Assembly: GCF_000158915.1 (NCBI RefSeq)
Contig: NZ_GG657754.1
Coordinates: 4,673,779-4,737,778 of the forward strand
From: Streptomyces himastatinicus ATCC 53653
GTDB lineage: Bacteria > Actinomycetota > Actinomycetes > Streptomycetales > Streptomycetaceae
Direction: 5' to 3'
DNA length: 64,000 nt
Position numbers and translations under genes: made by a program. The notes beneath the pieces were generated by a model, which was not told the origin of the DNA, did not search any database, and was given only the letters and a program-made list of their open reading frames with translations. Shown here in pieces: positions 19,270 through 29,685 of the stretch (position 1 is the stretch's first letter; every line of letters begins with the position of its first letter).

Positions 19270-20585
19270 CGCGGGGCCACCCTCGTCAGGGCGTTGATGA
19301 TGCGGTCCATCGCGTCGCCGCCCGTCGGGTCCGTCAGGTTGGCCAGCAGCTTCAGCGTGAAGCGCATCAGCATCGGATGCGTGAGCCCGCGCTCCGTCGC
19401 CAGCTTCATCACCTTCGGGTTGCCGATCAGCTTCACGAACGCGCGGCCCAGCGTGTAGTAGCCGCCGTACACGTCCTTGAGGACCTGCGGATAGCGCCGG
19501 AGGGCCATTTCGCGCTGGGCCGGGGTGGCGCGGGAGTGGGCCTGGACGATCACGTCCGCCGCGATCTGCCCGGATTCCATCGCATAGGCGATGCCCTCGC
19601 CGTTGAACGGGTTGACCATGCCGCCCGCGTCACCGACCAGCAGCAGCCCACGGGTGTAGTGCGGCTGCCGGTTGAAGGCCATGGGGAGGGCCGCGCCGCG
19701 GATCGGGCCGGTCATGTTGTCCGGGGTGTAGCCCCACTCCTCCGGCATGGACGCGCACCACGCCTTGAGGATCTCGCGCCAGTCCAGCTCCTTGAAGGAG
19801 TTCGAGGTGTTGAGCACGCCCAGGCCCACGTTGCTGGTGCCGTCGCCCATGCCGAAGATCCAGCCGTAGCCGGGCAGCAGCCGGTCCTCCGCGCCGCGCC
19901 GGTCCCACAACTCCAGCCAGGATTCGAGGTAGTCGTCGTCGTGGCGGGGCGAGGTGAAGTACGTGCGCACGGCCACGCCCATCGGGCGGTCCTCGCGCCG
20001 GTGGAGGCCCATGGCGAGGGAGAGCCGGGTGGAGTTGCCGTCGGCGGCGACGACCAGCGGGGCGTGGAAGGTGACGGGCGTCTTCTCCTCACCCAGCTTC
20101 GCCTCGACGCCGGTGATGCGGCCGGTGCGGTCGTCGACGATCGGGGCGCCCACGTTGCAGCGCTCGTACAGCCGCGCCCCGGCCTTCTGGGCCTGCCGGG
20201 CCAGCTGGTCGTCGAAGTCGTCGCGCTTACGCACCAGGCCGTAGTTGGGGTACGCCGCCAGGTCCGGCCAGTCCAGCTCCAGCCGCAGACCGCCGCCCAT
20301 GATCCGCAGGCCGCGGTTGCGGAGCCAGCCCGCTTCCTCCGAGATGTCGATGCCCATCGCGACGAGTTGCTTGGTCGCGCGCGGGGTCAGGCCGTCGCCG
20401 CACACCTTCTCGCGCGGGAACGCCGTCTTCTCCAGCAGCAGGACGTCGAGTCCCGACTTGGCCAGGTGGTACGCCGTAGTGGAACCGGCTGGTCCGGCGC
20501 CGACGACGATCACATCGGCGCTGCGCTCCGAGATCCCGGAGGATGCGCTTCCGGTGGCGCTCGCGGTGGGTGCGGTCTCGCTCAC
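19263..20585 (-). CDS. Geranylgeranyl-reductase-family flavoprotein, likely menaquinone reductase (MenJ type)
   Basis: 440-residue FAD enzyme that probably saturates isoprenoid double bonds. The Rossmann FAD motif VIVVGAGPAGSTTAYHLA is at residues 25-42, followed by EKVCGDGLTPRA, typical of the geranylgeranyl reductase family. LLVGDAGGMVNPFNGEGIAYAMESG is the second FAD-contact motif. Mycobacterial MenJ, of the same family, reduces one isoprene unit of menaquinone. The nearby menG and respiratory genes support that role here, but phytoene- or lipid-directed homologues cannot be excluded. Confidence 0.82.
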   Translation of the reverse strand: MSETAPTASATGSASSGISERSADVIVVGAGPAGSTTAYHLAKSGLDVLLLEKTAFPREKVCGDGLTPRATKQLVAMGIDISEEAGWLRNRGLRIMGGGLRLELDWPDLAAYPNYGLVRKRDDFDDQLARQAQKAGARLYERCNVGAPIVDDRTGRITGVEAKLGEEKTPVTFHAPLVVAADGNSTRLSLAMGLHRREDRPMGVAVRTYFTSPRHDDDYLESWLELWDRRGAEDRLLPGYGWIFGMGDGTSNVGLGVLNTSNSFKELDWREILKAWCASMPEEWGYTPDNMTGPIRGAALPMAFNRQPHYTRGLLLVGDAGGMVNPFNGEGIAYAMESGQIAADVIVQAHSRATPAQREMALRRYPQVLKDVYGGYYTLGRAFVKLIGNPKVMKLATERGLTHPMLMRFTLKLLANLTDPTGGDAMDRIINALTRVAPRA

Positions 20586-20690
20586 GCAAGGTCTCCCGTG
20601 GCCTGGGTAACAGCGTGCCGGTCGCGCCGGGCACTGGACATGGGCAGTCTATGGGGGCGTACTCCGGCAGCTGCGAAGGGCGGCCCTCCC

Positions 20691-21197
20691 ATGACCATGA
20701 CGCGGCCTGTGATACGGCTCCGCGTGCCCACCCCCGAAGATGCCGCGGCCTGGCACCGGGTCTTCGACGACCCGGAGGTGATGGAGTTCCACGGCGGCTC
20801 GTCCCATGACCTCCCCCACTACGAGGAGTTCACCGCCCGCCAGCGCGATCACGCCGAACGGCACGGCTGCTGCTTCTACACGCTGCTCGACGCCTCGGAC
20901 GAGGTGGTGGGCTTCACCGGCGCCCAGCCGTGGCCCCACGACTGGGGACCGGCGGGCGAGATCGAGATCGGCTGGCGGCTGGGGCGCGCCCATTGGGGCA
21001 GGGGGTACGCCACGGCCGCCGCGCGGACGTCCCTGGAGCGGGTGCGGGCAGCCGGGATCGGGCACGTGGTGGCGATGGTGCACGAGCGCAACGAGCGGTC
21101 GATCGCGGTGGCGCGGAGGCTGGGCATGCGGGAGGCGGAGCACCTGGTGACGCCGGTGTCGAAGTCCCCCGCCGTGTGCTTCCGCCTGCACCTGTGA
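20691..21197 (+). CDS. GNAT-family N-acetyltransferase
   Basis: 168-residue acetyltransferase of the RimJ/RimL-like type (substrate unknown). The acetyl-CoA motif A is visible as IEIGWRLGRAHWGRGYATAAA, followed by NERSIAVARRLGMR. A much longer open frame runs upstream but is a shadow of the reductase gene on the other strand. The ATG at 20691 starts MTMTRPVIRLRVP, a normal GNAT N terminus. It is convergent with menG. Confidence 0.85.
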   Translation: MTMTRPVIRLRVPTPEDAAAWHRVFDDPEVMEFHGGSSHDLPHYEEFTARQRDHAERHGCCFYTLLDASDEVVGFTGAQPWPHDWGPAGEIEIGWRLGRAHWGRGYATAAARTSLERVRAAGIGHVVAMVHERNERSIAVARRLGMREAEHLVTPVSKSPAVCFRLHL

Positions 21198-21219
21198 ACC
21201 GGTCGGCGGGGCCGCCGCG

Positions 21220-21912
21220 TCAGGGCCGGGTGGCGCGGTGCAGGGCCACGATGCCGCCGGTGAGATTGCGCCAGGCCGGACGGGTCCAGCCCGCCGCCCG
21301 GAGCCGGGCGGCCAGCTGGGGCTGGTCGGGCCAGGCGCGGATGGACTCGGCGAGATAGACGTACGCGTCCGGGCTGCTGCTGACCGCCGTGGCGATCGGC
21401 GGCAGCGCGCGCATCAGGTACTCGCTGTAGACCGTGCGGAACGGGGCCCAGGCGGGGTGGCTGAACTCGCAGACGACCAGCCGCCCGCCCGGCCGGGTCA
21501 CCCGCAGCATCTCGCGCAGCGCCCCCTCGGTGTTCTGCACGTTGCGCAGCCCGAAGGAGATCGTGACGGCGTCGAAGACACCGTCCGCGAAGGGCAGCCG
21601 GGTCGCGTCGCCCGCCGTCAGCGGCAGCCGCGGATGACGGCGCTTGCCCTCGCGGAGCATGCCGAGCGAGAAGTCGCACGGCACCACGTACGCACCGGCC
21701 GCCGCGTAGGGCAGCGACGAGGTGCCCGTACCGGCGGCGAGGTCGAGCACCCGGTCCCCGGGGCGGGCGTCGACGGCGCGGGCGACCTCCTTGCGCCACA
21801 GCCGGGCCTGGCCGAGCGACAGCACGTCGTTGGTCAGGTCGTAGTTGGCCGCCACGTCGTCGAACATGGCGGCGACTTCGTGCGGCTGCTTGTCCAGGGA
21901 TGCTCGGGTCAC
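21220..21912 (-). CDS. menG: Demethylmenaquinone methyltransferase
   Basis: SAM-dependent C-methyltransferase making menaquinone from demethylmenaquinone, the last step of the pathway. Seen: [22 protein letters not shown] at the N terminus, the SAM loop [16 protein letters not shown], and [19 protein letters not shown], typical of UbiE/MenG. The GTG at 21912 (230 residues) gives the usual N terminus. A GTG five codons upstream has a better-placed purine stretch and is also possible. It lies downstream of mqnC and the small amidohydrolase-like gene, in the same direction. Confidence 0.94.
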   Translation of the reverse strand: MTRASLDKQPHEVAAMFDDVAANYDLTNDVLSLGQARLWRKEVARAVDARPGDRVLDLAAGTGTSSLPYAAAGAYVVPCDFSLGMLREGKRRHPRLPLTAGDATRLPFADGVFDAVTISFGLRNVQNTEGALREMLRVTRPGGRLVVCEFSHPAWAPFRTVYSEYLMRALPPIATAVSSSPDAYVYLAESIRAWPDQPQLAARLRAAGWTRPAWRNLTGGIVALHRATRP

Positions 21913-22003
21913 CCGCCCATTGTTCACCTCGCCCCCGCGCTCGCCCCGCGCAGGGGGCACGCGCCGCTCCGTACGGGGGTCGGCGGCGGGGTCGGCGGCC
22001 GGG

Positions 22004-22459
22004 TCAGCGGCGGCGGTGCACCAGGCGCCCGGCGAGCACGGTGGCCAGGCAGGCCCCGTCCGCGCCGAAGACCGCCAGATCGGCGCGGACGGCCTCGGTC
22101 AGGGCGGGCGGGCGCGGCCGGTCGTCGAAGACGGCGACCTCGTTGCGTTCCGCTGCGGCGCGCAGCCCGGGCTCGGCGACGTGCTCCGCCAGGACCGCCG
22201 TCGCGCCCAGCCGCAGCAGGGCGTGGATCCGCTCCCGGGGCGTCGGCGCGTCCGGCACCGGCCCGTCGTGGACGAGGGCGGGGCCGAGGGTGCCGGGCCA
22301 CTGCCGCACCCGGGCCTGCGGATGCGCGGCCCGCAGCTCGTCCAGGGGGCCGATGGCCGCGACGCGGCCGCCGTCGACCAGGACCCCGCCGTCGTGCAGG
22401 ACCGCGCCGCCCTCGCCCAGGGTGTACCGGACCACCGGCGCCGCGTGCAGCGTGCGCAT
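22004..22459 (-). CDS. Small amidohydrolase-like (imidazolonepropionase-like) protein
   Basis: 151-residue protein resembling only the N-terminal composite beta domain of amidohydrolases ([23 protein letters not shown] at residues 20-42), plus a C-terminal [23 protein letters not shown] strand pair. The metal-binding HxH core and the whole TIM barrel are absent, so catalysis is unlikely. Its ATG shares one base with the mqnC stop, so the two are almost certainly translated together. Function unknown. Confidence 0.75.
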   Translation of the reverse strand: MRTLHAAPVVRYTLGEGGAVLHDGGVLVDGGRVAAIGPLDELRAAHPQARVRQWPGTLGPALVHDGPVPDAPTPRERIHALLRLGATAVLAEHVAEPGLRAAAERNEVAVFDDRPRPPALTEAVRADLAVFGADGACLATVLAGRLVHRRR

Positions 22460-23655
22460 CAGGAGGCGTCGATCAGCTTCAGCTCGGGGTGGGCCTTGCC
22501 GGAGTCGATCGCCGTCGAGGACAGGTGCGAGACGACGTGGTCGTCCACCGGGTCGTTCGCCGGGTCGTCGTGCACCACCAGGTGCTCGTACGTGGTCGCG
22601 CGCTGCGCGGGCACCCGCCCGGCCGTACGGATGAGGTGGAGCAGCTCCATCCGGTTGGAGCGGTGCTTCGCACCGGCGGAGGAGACCACGTTCTCCTCCA
22701 GCATCACCGAGCCCAGGTCGTCCGCCCCGTAGTGCAGCGACAGCTGTCCGGCCTCCTTGCCGACGGTCAGCCAGGAGCCCTGGATGTGGGCCACGTTGTC
22801 GAGGAAGAGCCGGGCGATCGCGATCATCCGCAGGTACTCGAAGACGGTCGCCTGCGTCTGGCCCTTCAGGTGGTTGTTCTCGGGCTGGTAGGTGTACGGG
22901 ATGAAGGCGCGGAAGCCGCCCGTCCGGTCCTGTACGTCGCGGATCATGCGGAGGTGCTCGATCCGCTCCGCGTTGGTCTCACCGGTGCCCATGAGCATCG
23001 TGGAGGTGGACTCGACGCCGAGGCTGTGGGCGATCTCCATGATCTCCAGCCACCGCTCGCCGGACTCCTTCAGCGGGGCGATGGCCTTGCGCGGCCGTGC
23101 GGGCAGCAGTTCGGCGCCCGCGCCCGCGAAGGAGTCCAGACCCGCGGCGTGGATGCGGCGGATCGCCTCCTCGACCGATACGTCCGAGATGCGCGCCATG
23201 TGCTCGACCTCGGAGGCACCCAGCGAGTGGATCACCAGCTCGGGGAACGCCTTCTTGATGGCCGCGAAGTGCTTCTCGTAGTACTCGACGCCGTAGTCCG
23301 GGTGGTGGCCGCCCTGGAACATGATCTGGGTGCCGCCCAGTTCGACGGTCTCGGCGCAGCGCCGCAGGATGTCGTCGAGGTCGCGGGTCCAGCCCTTGGC
23401 GGTGTCCTTGGGCGCGGCGTAGAAGGCGCAGAACCGGCACGCCGTCACACACACATTGGTGTAGTTGATGTTCCGCTCGATGATGTACGTCGCGATGTGC
23501 TCGGTACCCGCGTAGCGACGGCGGCGTACGGCGTCGGCGGCGGTCCCCAGGGCGTGCAGCGGCGCCGACCGGTAGAGGTCGAGCGCCTCCTCCGGGGTGA
23601 TGCGCCCCCCGGCGGCGGCGCGGTCGAGGACTGCCTGCGTGGCGTGTGCGGTCAC
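22459..23655 (-). CDS. mqnC: Cyclic dehypoxanthine futalosine synthase (radical SAM)
   Basis: Radical-SAM enzyme that cyclises dehypoxanthine futalosine in the futalosine menaquinone route. The 4Fe-4S motif CVTACRFC gives C69, C73 and C76. QIMFQGGHHPDYGVEYYE and FIPYTYQPENN are family signatures. The GTG at 23655 (398 residues) was chosen over a longer start because AAAGGGA lies about 9 bases upstream; the extra residues look non-native. It is 57 bases downstream of the kinase gene and overlaps the next gene by 1 base. Confidence 0.96.
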   Translation of the reverse strand: MTAHATQAVLDRAAAGGRITPEEALDLYRSAPLHALGTAADAVRRRRYAGTEHIATYIIERNINYTNVCVTACRFCAFYAAPKDTAKGWTRDLDDILRRCAETVELGGTQIMFQGGHHPDYGVEYYEKHFAAIKKAFPELVIHSLGASEVEHMARISDVSVEEAIRRIHAAGLDSFAGAGAELLPARPRKAIAPLKESGERWLEIMEIAHSLGVESTSTMLMGTGETNAERIEHLRMIRDVQDRTGGFRAFIPYTYQPENNHLKGQTQATVFEYLRMIAIARLFLDNVAHIQGSWLTVGKEAGQLSLHYGADDLGSVMLEENVVSSAGAKHRSNRMELLHLIRTAGRVPAQRATTYEHLVVHDDPANDPVDDHVVSHLSSTAIDSGKAHPELKLIDAS

Positions 23656-23712
23656 CGGGGCGTCCCTTTCGGAGGTGTTCGGGCGGACCGACCCAGCGTA
23701 CGCCCCCACACC

Positions 23713-25467
23713 TCAGCGCAAGCGGCGCAGGGTGCCGGTCGGGTCGCCCGCCTGCCGGTCCTTCGCCCGGTACTTCAGGGTGCCGTCGGAGCCGAGGGTG
23801 TACTGCTCGTCCGTCGAGCTGTCGCTGCACCCCGTCCGGGGTCCGTCCCCCCGGAAGCGGGCGTCGAGGTGCAGTTCCTTCTGCGTCGCGGAAATCAGCT
23901 TCCAGGTGAAGTCGCAGCGCACCACGGACAGCTTCACCCGGCCCGACGCGACCTGCTGGCCGGTGGAGCCGCGCTGGAAGGTGATGGTCATGGTGCCGAC
24001 GGGGATGCCGTTCTGGGAGGTGAGGTCGCCCTGCCAGGTGCCGAGGAACCCCTTGGGCACATCCGATCCGCCGGACGAGTCCGACGCCCCCGGGCTGGCC
24101 GGGCGGGTATGGGACGTGCCGCCGTCGGCCGACGTGTCGCCGCCCGGGTCCCCGGACATGTTCTGGACGAGGAACACCGCGGTCGTGGCGATCGCGAGCG
24201 CGCCCGCGACGGACAGCACCAGGGAGCAACTCAGCGCCTTGGGCCGCTTCTTGCCGCCGAGGGCGGCGGAGAGCGCGAAGCCCCGGCCGCCCTGCTGCCC
24301 GGCGGCGTCGCCGCCGCCGCTCGACGGCCGGCTGGGGGGCGGGGTCGCGGGGTCGCCCGGCCCGTGGCCCGGCTGGTTTCCGTACGACGGCTGGTTCGCG
24401 TACGCCGGGGGCGGGCCGAACGCACCCAGCATGGGGGCCGACGCGGGCGATGCGACGGGAACGGGGGTGCCGGACGCGGGTGTTCCGGAGGCAGGCACGG
24501 GCGTGCCGGACGCGGGTGTCCCCGACGCGGGCGTTTCCGTCGCGGCGGGCGGTGGCGCGACCGCCTCCGCCTCCAGGTCGAGCAGTTCGACCGCCTGCCG
24601 GCTCACCCGCTCGACCAGCGCGCCCGGCAGCCAGCCGGACCGTACGAGCCCCGAGGCGCCGTCGGCGGGGGCCAGGCGGCGCGCGATCTGCTCGGGGGTG
24701 GGGCGGTCCGCCGGGTTCTTGGCCAGGCACTCGGCGACCACGTCGCGCAGCTCACCGGTCAGCTCCGGCCCGAGCTGCGGCTCCTCGTGGACCACCTTGT
24801 AGAGCAGCGAGGCCGAACTGTCGCCGGGGAAGGGCTGCTCGCCGGTGGCCGCGTACGTCAGCACGGCGCCCAGCGAGAAGATGTCGGCCGGACCGGTCAC
24901 CGGCTGGCCGAGGATCTGCTCGGGCGCCATATAGCCGGGCGAGCCGATGGAGGCGCCGGTGGAGGTGAGGGAGACGGTGCCCTCGGTGGCCCGGGCGATA
25001 CCGAAGTCGATCAGCCGTGGGCCGTCGAGGGCGAGCAGCACGTTGGACGGTTTGACGTCGCGGTGGACCAGGCCCAGCCCATGGACGGCGTCCAGCGCCT
25101 CCGCCAGCCCGGCGGCCAGGGTCCGTACCGAGGACTCGGGCAGCGGACCCTCTTCGTTGATGGCCTGGCTGAGCGAGGGGCCCGCCACATACCCGGTCGC
25201 CACCCACGGAACGCGCGCCTCCGGGTCGGCGTCGAGGACCGGCGCGGTCCAGGAACCACCGACCCGGCGCGCGGCGTCGACCTCGCGCCGGAAGCGCGCG
25301 CGGAACTCTTCGTCGAGCGCGAACTGCGCGTGCACCACCTTCACCGCAACCGTGCGCCCGCCCGCGCTACGACCCAGGTACACCACGCCCATGCCGCCGG
25401 AGCCGAGCCGACCGAGCAGCCGGTACGCCCCGATGACCTGCGGGTCCTCCGCTCCCAGCGGCTGCAT
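23713..25467 (-). CDS. Membrane Ser/Thr protein kinase with extracellular domain
   Basis: 584-residue Hanks-type kinase. Residues 14-265 hold the kinase domain: glycine loop GSGGMG 22-27, ATP-binding Lys43, catalytic HRDVKPSN 135-142, DFG 154-156, APE 181-183. Residues 305-400 are a Pro/Ala/Gly linker with repeated ASGTPVP-like units. One membrane helix lies at about 412-434. The outer domain (440-584) has a paired-Cys beta-rich look and no PASTA repeats. It lies between mqnA and mqnC in the same direction, which suggests, but does not prove, a link to quinone or respiratory control. Confidence 0.92.
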   Translation of the reverse strand: MQPLGAEDPQVIGAYRLLGRLGSGGMGVVYLGRSAGGRTVAVKVVHAQFALDEEFRARFRREVDAARRVGGSWTAPVLDADPEARVPWVATGYVAGPSLSQAINEEGPLPESSVRTLAAGLAEALDAVHGLGLVHRDVKPSNVLLALDGPRLIDFGIARATEGTVSLTSTGASIGSPGYMAPEQILGQPVTGPADIFSLGAVLTYAATGEQPFPGDSSASLLYKVVHEEPQLGPELTGELRDVVAECLAKNPADRPTPEQIARRLAPADGASGLVRSGWLPGALVERVSRQAVELLDLEAEAVAPPPAATETPASGTPASGTPVPASGTPASGTPVPVASPASAPMLGAFGPPPAYANQPSYGNQPGHGPGDPATPPPSRPSSGGGDAAGQQGGRGFALSAALGGKKRPKALSCSLVLSVAGALAIATTAVFLVQNMSGDPGGDTSADGGTSHTRPASPGASDSSGGSDVPKGFLGTWQGDLTSQNGIPVGTMTITFQRGSTGQQVASGRVKLSVVRCDFTWKLISATQKELHLDARFRGDGPRTGCSDSSTDEQYTLGSDGTLKYRAKDRQAGDPTGTLRRLR

Positions 25468-25534
25468 GTGCCTCCCCCTCGACTGCGCCGGACCAGCTTA
25501 GGCGGGCATGACAGCAACGGCACAGCCCGGTCGG

Positions 25535-26775
<1,241 letters not shown>

Positions 26776-26979
26776 ATGGCTACCGGAACCGTCAAGTGGT
26801 TCAACGCCGAGAAGGGCTTCGGCTTCATCGCCCAGGACGGCGGCGGCCCCGATGTCTTCGTTCACTACTCCGCGATCAACGCGTCTGGCTTCCGCTCCCT
26901 GGAGGAGAACCAGGCCGTGACCTTCGACGTCACCCAGGGCCCGAAGGGCCCGCAGGCTGAGAACGTCAGCGCGGTCTGA
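26776..26979 (+). CDS. Cold-shock-domain RNA-binding protein (CspA family)
   Basis: 67-residue single-domain protein that binds single-stranded RNA/DNA. RNP1-like KGFGFI (residues 13-18) and RNP2-like VFVHY (27-31) are intact, and the protein has the family length. A strong AAGGAGG site lies 5 bases before the ATG. A Rho-independent terminator follows directly, so this is a one-gene transcript. Confidence 0.97.
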   Translation: MATGTVKWFNAEKGFGFIAQDGGGPDVFVHYSAINASGFRSLEENQAVTFDVTQGPKGPQAENVSAV

Positions 26980-26993
26980 GTTAGCAGTACCCA

Positions 26994-27044
26994 AGGAGCC
27001 CTGCTCCCCCGCATCGGCGGGGTGGCGGGGCTCCTGCCTTTTCT
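26994..27044 (+). terminator. Rho-independent terminator of the cold-shock gene
   Basis: An outer stem AGGAGCCC/GGGCTCCT encloses an inner CCCCGC/GCGGGG stem and is followed by GCCTTTTCT. It is the best-formed classical terminator in the window. Confidence 0.88.
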
Positions 27045-27166
27045 GGCCTTTTCCATTCACGGATCGTTCATTTTCTTTCGAAAGCGAAACCCCGAACTTC
27101 ACGCTCCGTAAGGTGACAGCGACACACCGTCGACATCGCCCATTCGGTCGGGTTAACGTTTCAACC

Positions 27167-28279
27167 ATGGGGCGGACCAAGGGTCGGGGGCGGCGAACGG
27201 TCACGGTGCACCACGTACGGGCCGCGGTGCACGGCGCGCAGCGGCTCGGCGTCGACACCGCACCGCTGCTCCAGCGGGCCCGGATACCGCCTCTGCTGCT
27301 CGGCGACGACCGCGCGCGCTTCTCCCCCGAGCAGTTCGCCCGGCTGGTGCGCGCCCTGCACCGGGCCACCGGGGACGAGTTCCTGGGGCTCGGTTCCGCG
27401 CGCAGCCGCCCCGGCACGTTCGCCATGATGTGCTACGCCTCGCTCGGCTGCCCCGACCTCGGCACCGCCCTGGAGCGCGGCGCGCGCTTCTACCGGCTCT
27501 TCCCCGGCGGGCCGAACCTGGCACTGGAGCGCGGCGAGGGCCAGGAGGCGGTGTTCGGCCTCCGCGGGCAGTTACGCACCCGCCATGAGAGCCAGATCGT
27601 CGCCGAATGGCTGATGCTCATCTGGCACCGGCTCGCGGGCTGGCTGATCGGACGTCGGATCCCGCTGCTGTGGACCCAGTTCGCCCACCCCGCGCCCCCG
27701 CACGCCGCCGAATACGAGCAACTGTTCGACTGCACCCCGTACTTCGGCGGGGACCGTACGGCCGCCGGATTCGATCCCCGCTGGCTGTCCGCGCCCGTGA
27801 TCCAGGACGAGGCGTCCCTCCAGGCGCTGCTGCGCCGCGCGCCCGACGGACTGCTCGGCCGCCCCGAGTACGGCACGACCGTCGCCCAGCAGGTGCGCCA
27901 TGTGCTCGCCGGTGGGCTGCGGACGGGCGGGCCGCGGACCGGCGGCGGACCGACCGGCGGCGGGCCGACCGGGGGCGGGCCCGGCGTCCGCCGCGCCGGA
28001 CGGCTGCCGGAGCTGCGGGAGGTCGCGGCCCGGCTCGCGGTCAGCCCGGCGACGCTGCGCCGTCGGCTGGACGAGGAGGACACCTCGTTCCAGCGGCTCA
28101 AGGACCAGGTGCGGCGGGACGCGGCGATCGGCAGCCTGCGCGAGACCGGCGAGCCGATCGAGGAGCTGGCGGTGCGGCTGGGCTTCTCCGAAGCCGCCGC
28201 GTTCCACCGGGCGTTCCGGCGCTGGACGGGGATGACACCGGGCGCGTACCGGCTGACGTACGGCCGCACGGCCGGGTGA
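27167..28279 (+). CDS. AraC-family regulator with a TTA codon
   Basis: 370-residue regulator. The N-terminal 220 residues match the arabinose-binding-like regulatory domain of OruR/ArgR-type AraC proteins (LGVDTAPLLQRARIPP, then AHPAPPHAAEYEQLFDC). The C-terminal 100 residues are the double helix-turn-helix (LAVSPATLRRRLDEEDTSF, then LGFSEAAAFHRAFRRWTGMTP). A TGGGP-repeat linker joins the two. Codon 136 is TTA (27572-27574), so expression may depend on the bldA tRNA. It lies upstream of a lipase gene, a possible target. The ATG at 27167 was preferred; no clear ribosome site precedes it. Confidence 0.88.
   Translation: MGRTKGRGRRTVTVHHVRAAVHGAQRLGVDTAPLLQRARIPPLLLGDDRARFSPEQFARLVRALHRATGDEFLGLGSARSRPGTFAMMCYASLGCPDLGTALERGARFYRLFPGGPNLALERGEGQEAVFGLRGQLRTRHESQIVAEWLMLIWHRLAGWLIGRRIPLLWTQFAHPAPPHAAEYEQLFDCTPYFGGDRTAAGFDPRWLSAPVIQDEASLQALLRRAPDGLLGRPEYGTTVAQQVRHVLAGGLRTGGPRTGGGPTGGGPTGGGPGVRRAGRLPELREVAARLAVSPATLRRRLDEEDTSFQRLKDQVRRDAAIGSLRETGEPIEELAVRLGFSEAAAFHRAFRRWTGMTPGAYRLTYGRTAG
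27938..27982 (+). repeat. 15-bp coding repeat in the AraC linker
   Basis: Three near-identical 15-base units encode TGGGP three times, between the effector and DNA-binding domains. The unit is extremely G/C-rich and prone to slippage. Confidence 0.8.
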
Positions 28280-28387
28280 AACGTAAGGCCAGCGAATCTG
28301 AGCGCTCCGGTCAGCAACAGCCCAACCACACGTCTCTACGGTCCCCCACACAGCACCGCAGCACCATCGCAGAAATCGGAGAGCGGT

Positions 28388-29566
28388 ATGCGCACCCGCA
28401 CCACCGTGCTCACCGCCCTCGCCGCCCTGACCCTGCCGGACGCGCTGTCCACCGCACCAGCGGCCCTGGCCACGACCGACACCACCCGGACCGCCACCAC
28501 CCAGGGCAAGCCGGGTGACATCGTCACCAAGTCCCCGACCTCCTTCCGCACCGTGCCCGGCGCGCCGGTCACCACCCGCTCCTGGCACATCACCTACCGC
28601 TCGACCACCGCCCGGGGCACCGCGAACACCGTCTCCGGCACCGTCATCGTCCCCGACGACGGCAAGAACGGCCCCCGCCCGCTCGTCACCTGGGGCATGG
28701 GCGCCGTCGGTCTCGCCGACGGCTGTGCGGCCTCCGGCCGCTTCCCGCAGGGCACCAGCTCCGAGGGCCAGCTGATCGACCTCGCGCTGCGCCGCGGCTG
28801 GGCCGTCGCCGTCAGCGACTACGAGGGCCTGGGCACCCCCGGCGACCACACCTACACGGTCGGCCGGTCCGAGGGGCACGCCCTGCTGGACGCGGCGCGC
28901 GCCGCGCAGCGGCTCCCCGAGGCGGGCCTCTCACCGGACGGCCCGGTCGGGATCATGGGGTACTCGCAGGGCGGCCAGGCGGCGGGCTGGGCCGCCCAGC
29001 TGCGCGCCTCGTACGCGCCCGAGCTGCGGGTGAAGGGCACGGTCGCCGGGGGCGTCCCCGCCGATCTGCCCGCCACCCTCGAGTACAACGACGGCAGTGT
29101 GGGCGCCGGGCTCGCCCTGATGGCGCTCGCCGGGCAGGACGCCGCCTTCCCCGAACTGGCGCTCGACTCCTACCTCAACCAGAAGGGCAAGGACGACGTC
29201 GCCTTCATGCGGAACAACTGCGTCTCCATCAGCACCATCGCCGGGCTCTTCCAGAACCTGTCGGACGTGACCGTCAAGGATCCGCTGGCCTCGCCGCTCT
29301 GGCAGGTCGCGCTGCGCGCCTCCTATCTCGGCGACCGCGCCCCCGACCATCCCGTCTACCTCTACCAGGGCACGGTGGACGAACTGATTCCGTACCAGGT
29401 CGGCGCCGACCTGCGCACCCGGTGGTGCGAGAAGGGCGCGCAGGTGGAGTGGAAGAGCTACCCGACCGACCATGTGACGACCGCGATCACCGGGGTCCCG
29501 GCGGCCATGGCCTGGCTCGGCGGGCGGCTCGCCGACGAGCCGGCCGCCGGTAACTGCGGCACCTGA
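28388..29566 (+). CDS. Secreted lipase (secretory lipase family alpha/beta hydrolase)
   Basis: 392-residue exported hydrolase. A short signal peptide (MRTRTTVLTALAALTLPDAL) is followed by a Thr-rich mature N terminus. The nucleophile elbow GYSQGG puts Ser193 at the active site. VDELIPYQVGADL supplies the likely Asp and SYPTDHVTT the likely His. TTRSWHITYRSTTARG and VSDYEGLG are typical of the secretory lipase family (also called LIP), which cleaves esters and triacylglycerols. A hairpin terminator follows. It may be controlled by the AraC regulator upstream. Confidence 0.9.
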   Translation: MRTRTTVLTALAALTLPDALSTAPAALATTDTTRTATTQGKPGDIVTKSPTSFRTVPGAPVTTRSWHITYRSTTARGTANTVSGTVIVPDDGKNGPRPLVTWGMGAVGLADGCAASGRFPQGTSSEGQLIDLALRRGWAVAVSDYEGLGTPGDHTYTVGRSEGHALLDAARAAQRLPEAGLSPDGPVGIMGYSQGGQAAGWAAQLRASYAPELRVKGTVAGGVPADLPATLEYNDGSVGAGLALMALAGQDAAFPELALDSYLNQKGKDDVAFMRNNCVSISTIAGLFQNLSDVTVKDPLASPLWQVALRASYLGDRAPDHPVYLYQGTVDELIPYQVGADLRTRWCEKGAQVEWKSYPTDHVTTAITGVPAAMAWLGGRLADEPAAGNCGT

Positions 29567-29585
29567 GCCCCGGTGCATGCATAAC

Positions 29586-29609
29586 GGCCTCCGGTTCCCC
29601 CGGGAGGCC
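29586..29609 (+). terminator. Hairpin after the lipase gene
   Basis: GGCCTCC and its complement enclose a 10-base loop about 20 bp past the lipase stop. There is no T-tract, as is common in this genome. Confidence 0.55.
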
Positions 29610-29685
29610 CTGTGCGCATGCGGCGTCCCGCTGCCCCTCGTACGTTGAAGCTCTCGGGCCTCACACGAACGAGGGGTTTGCGGAC

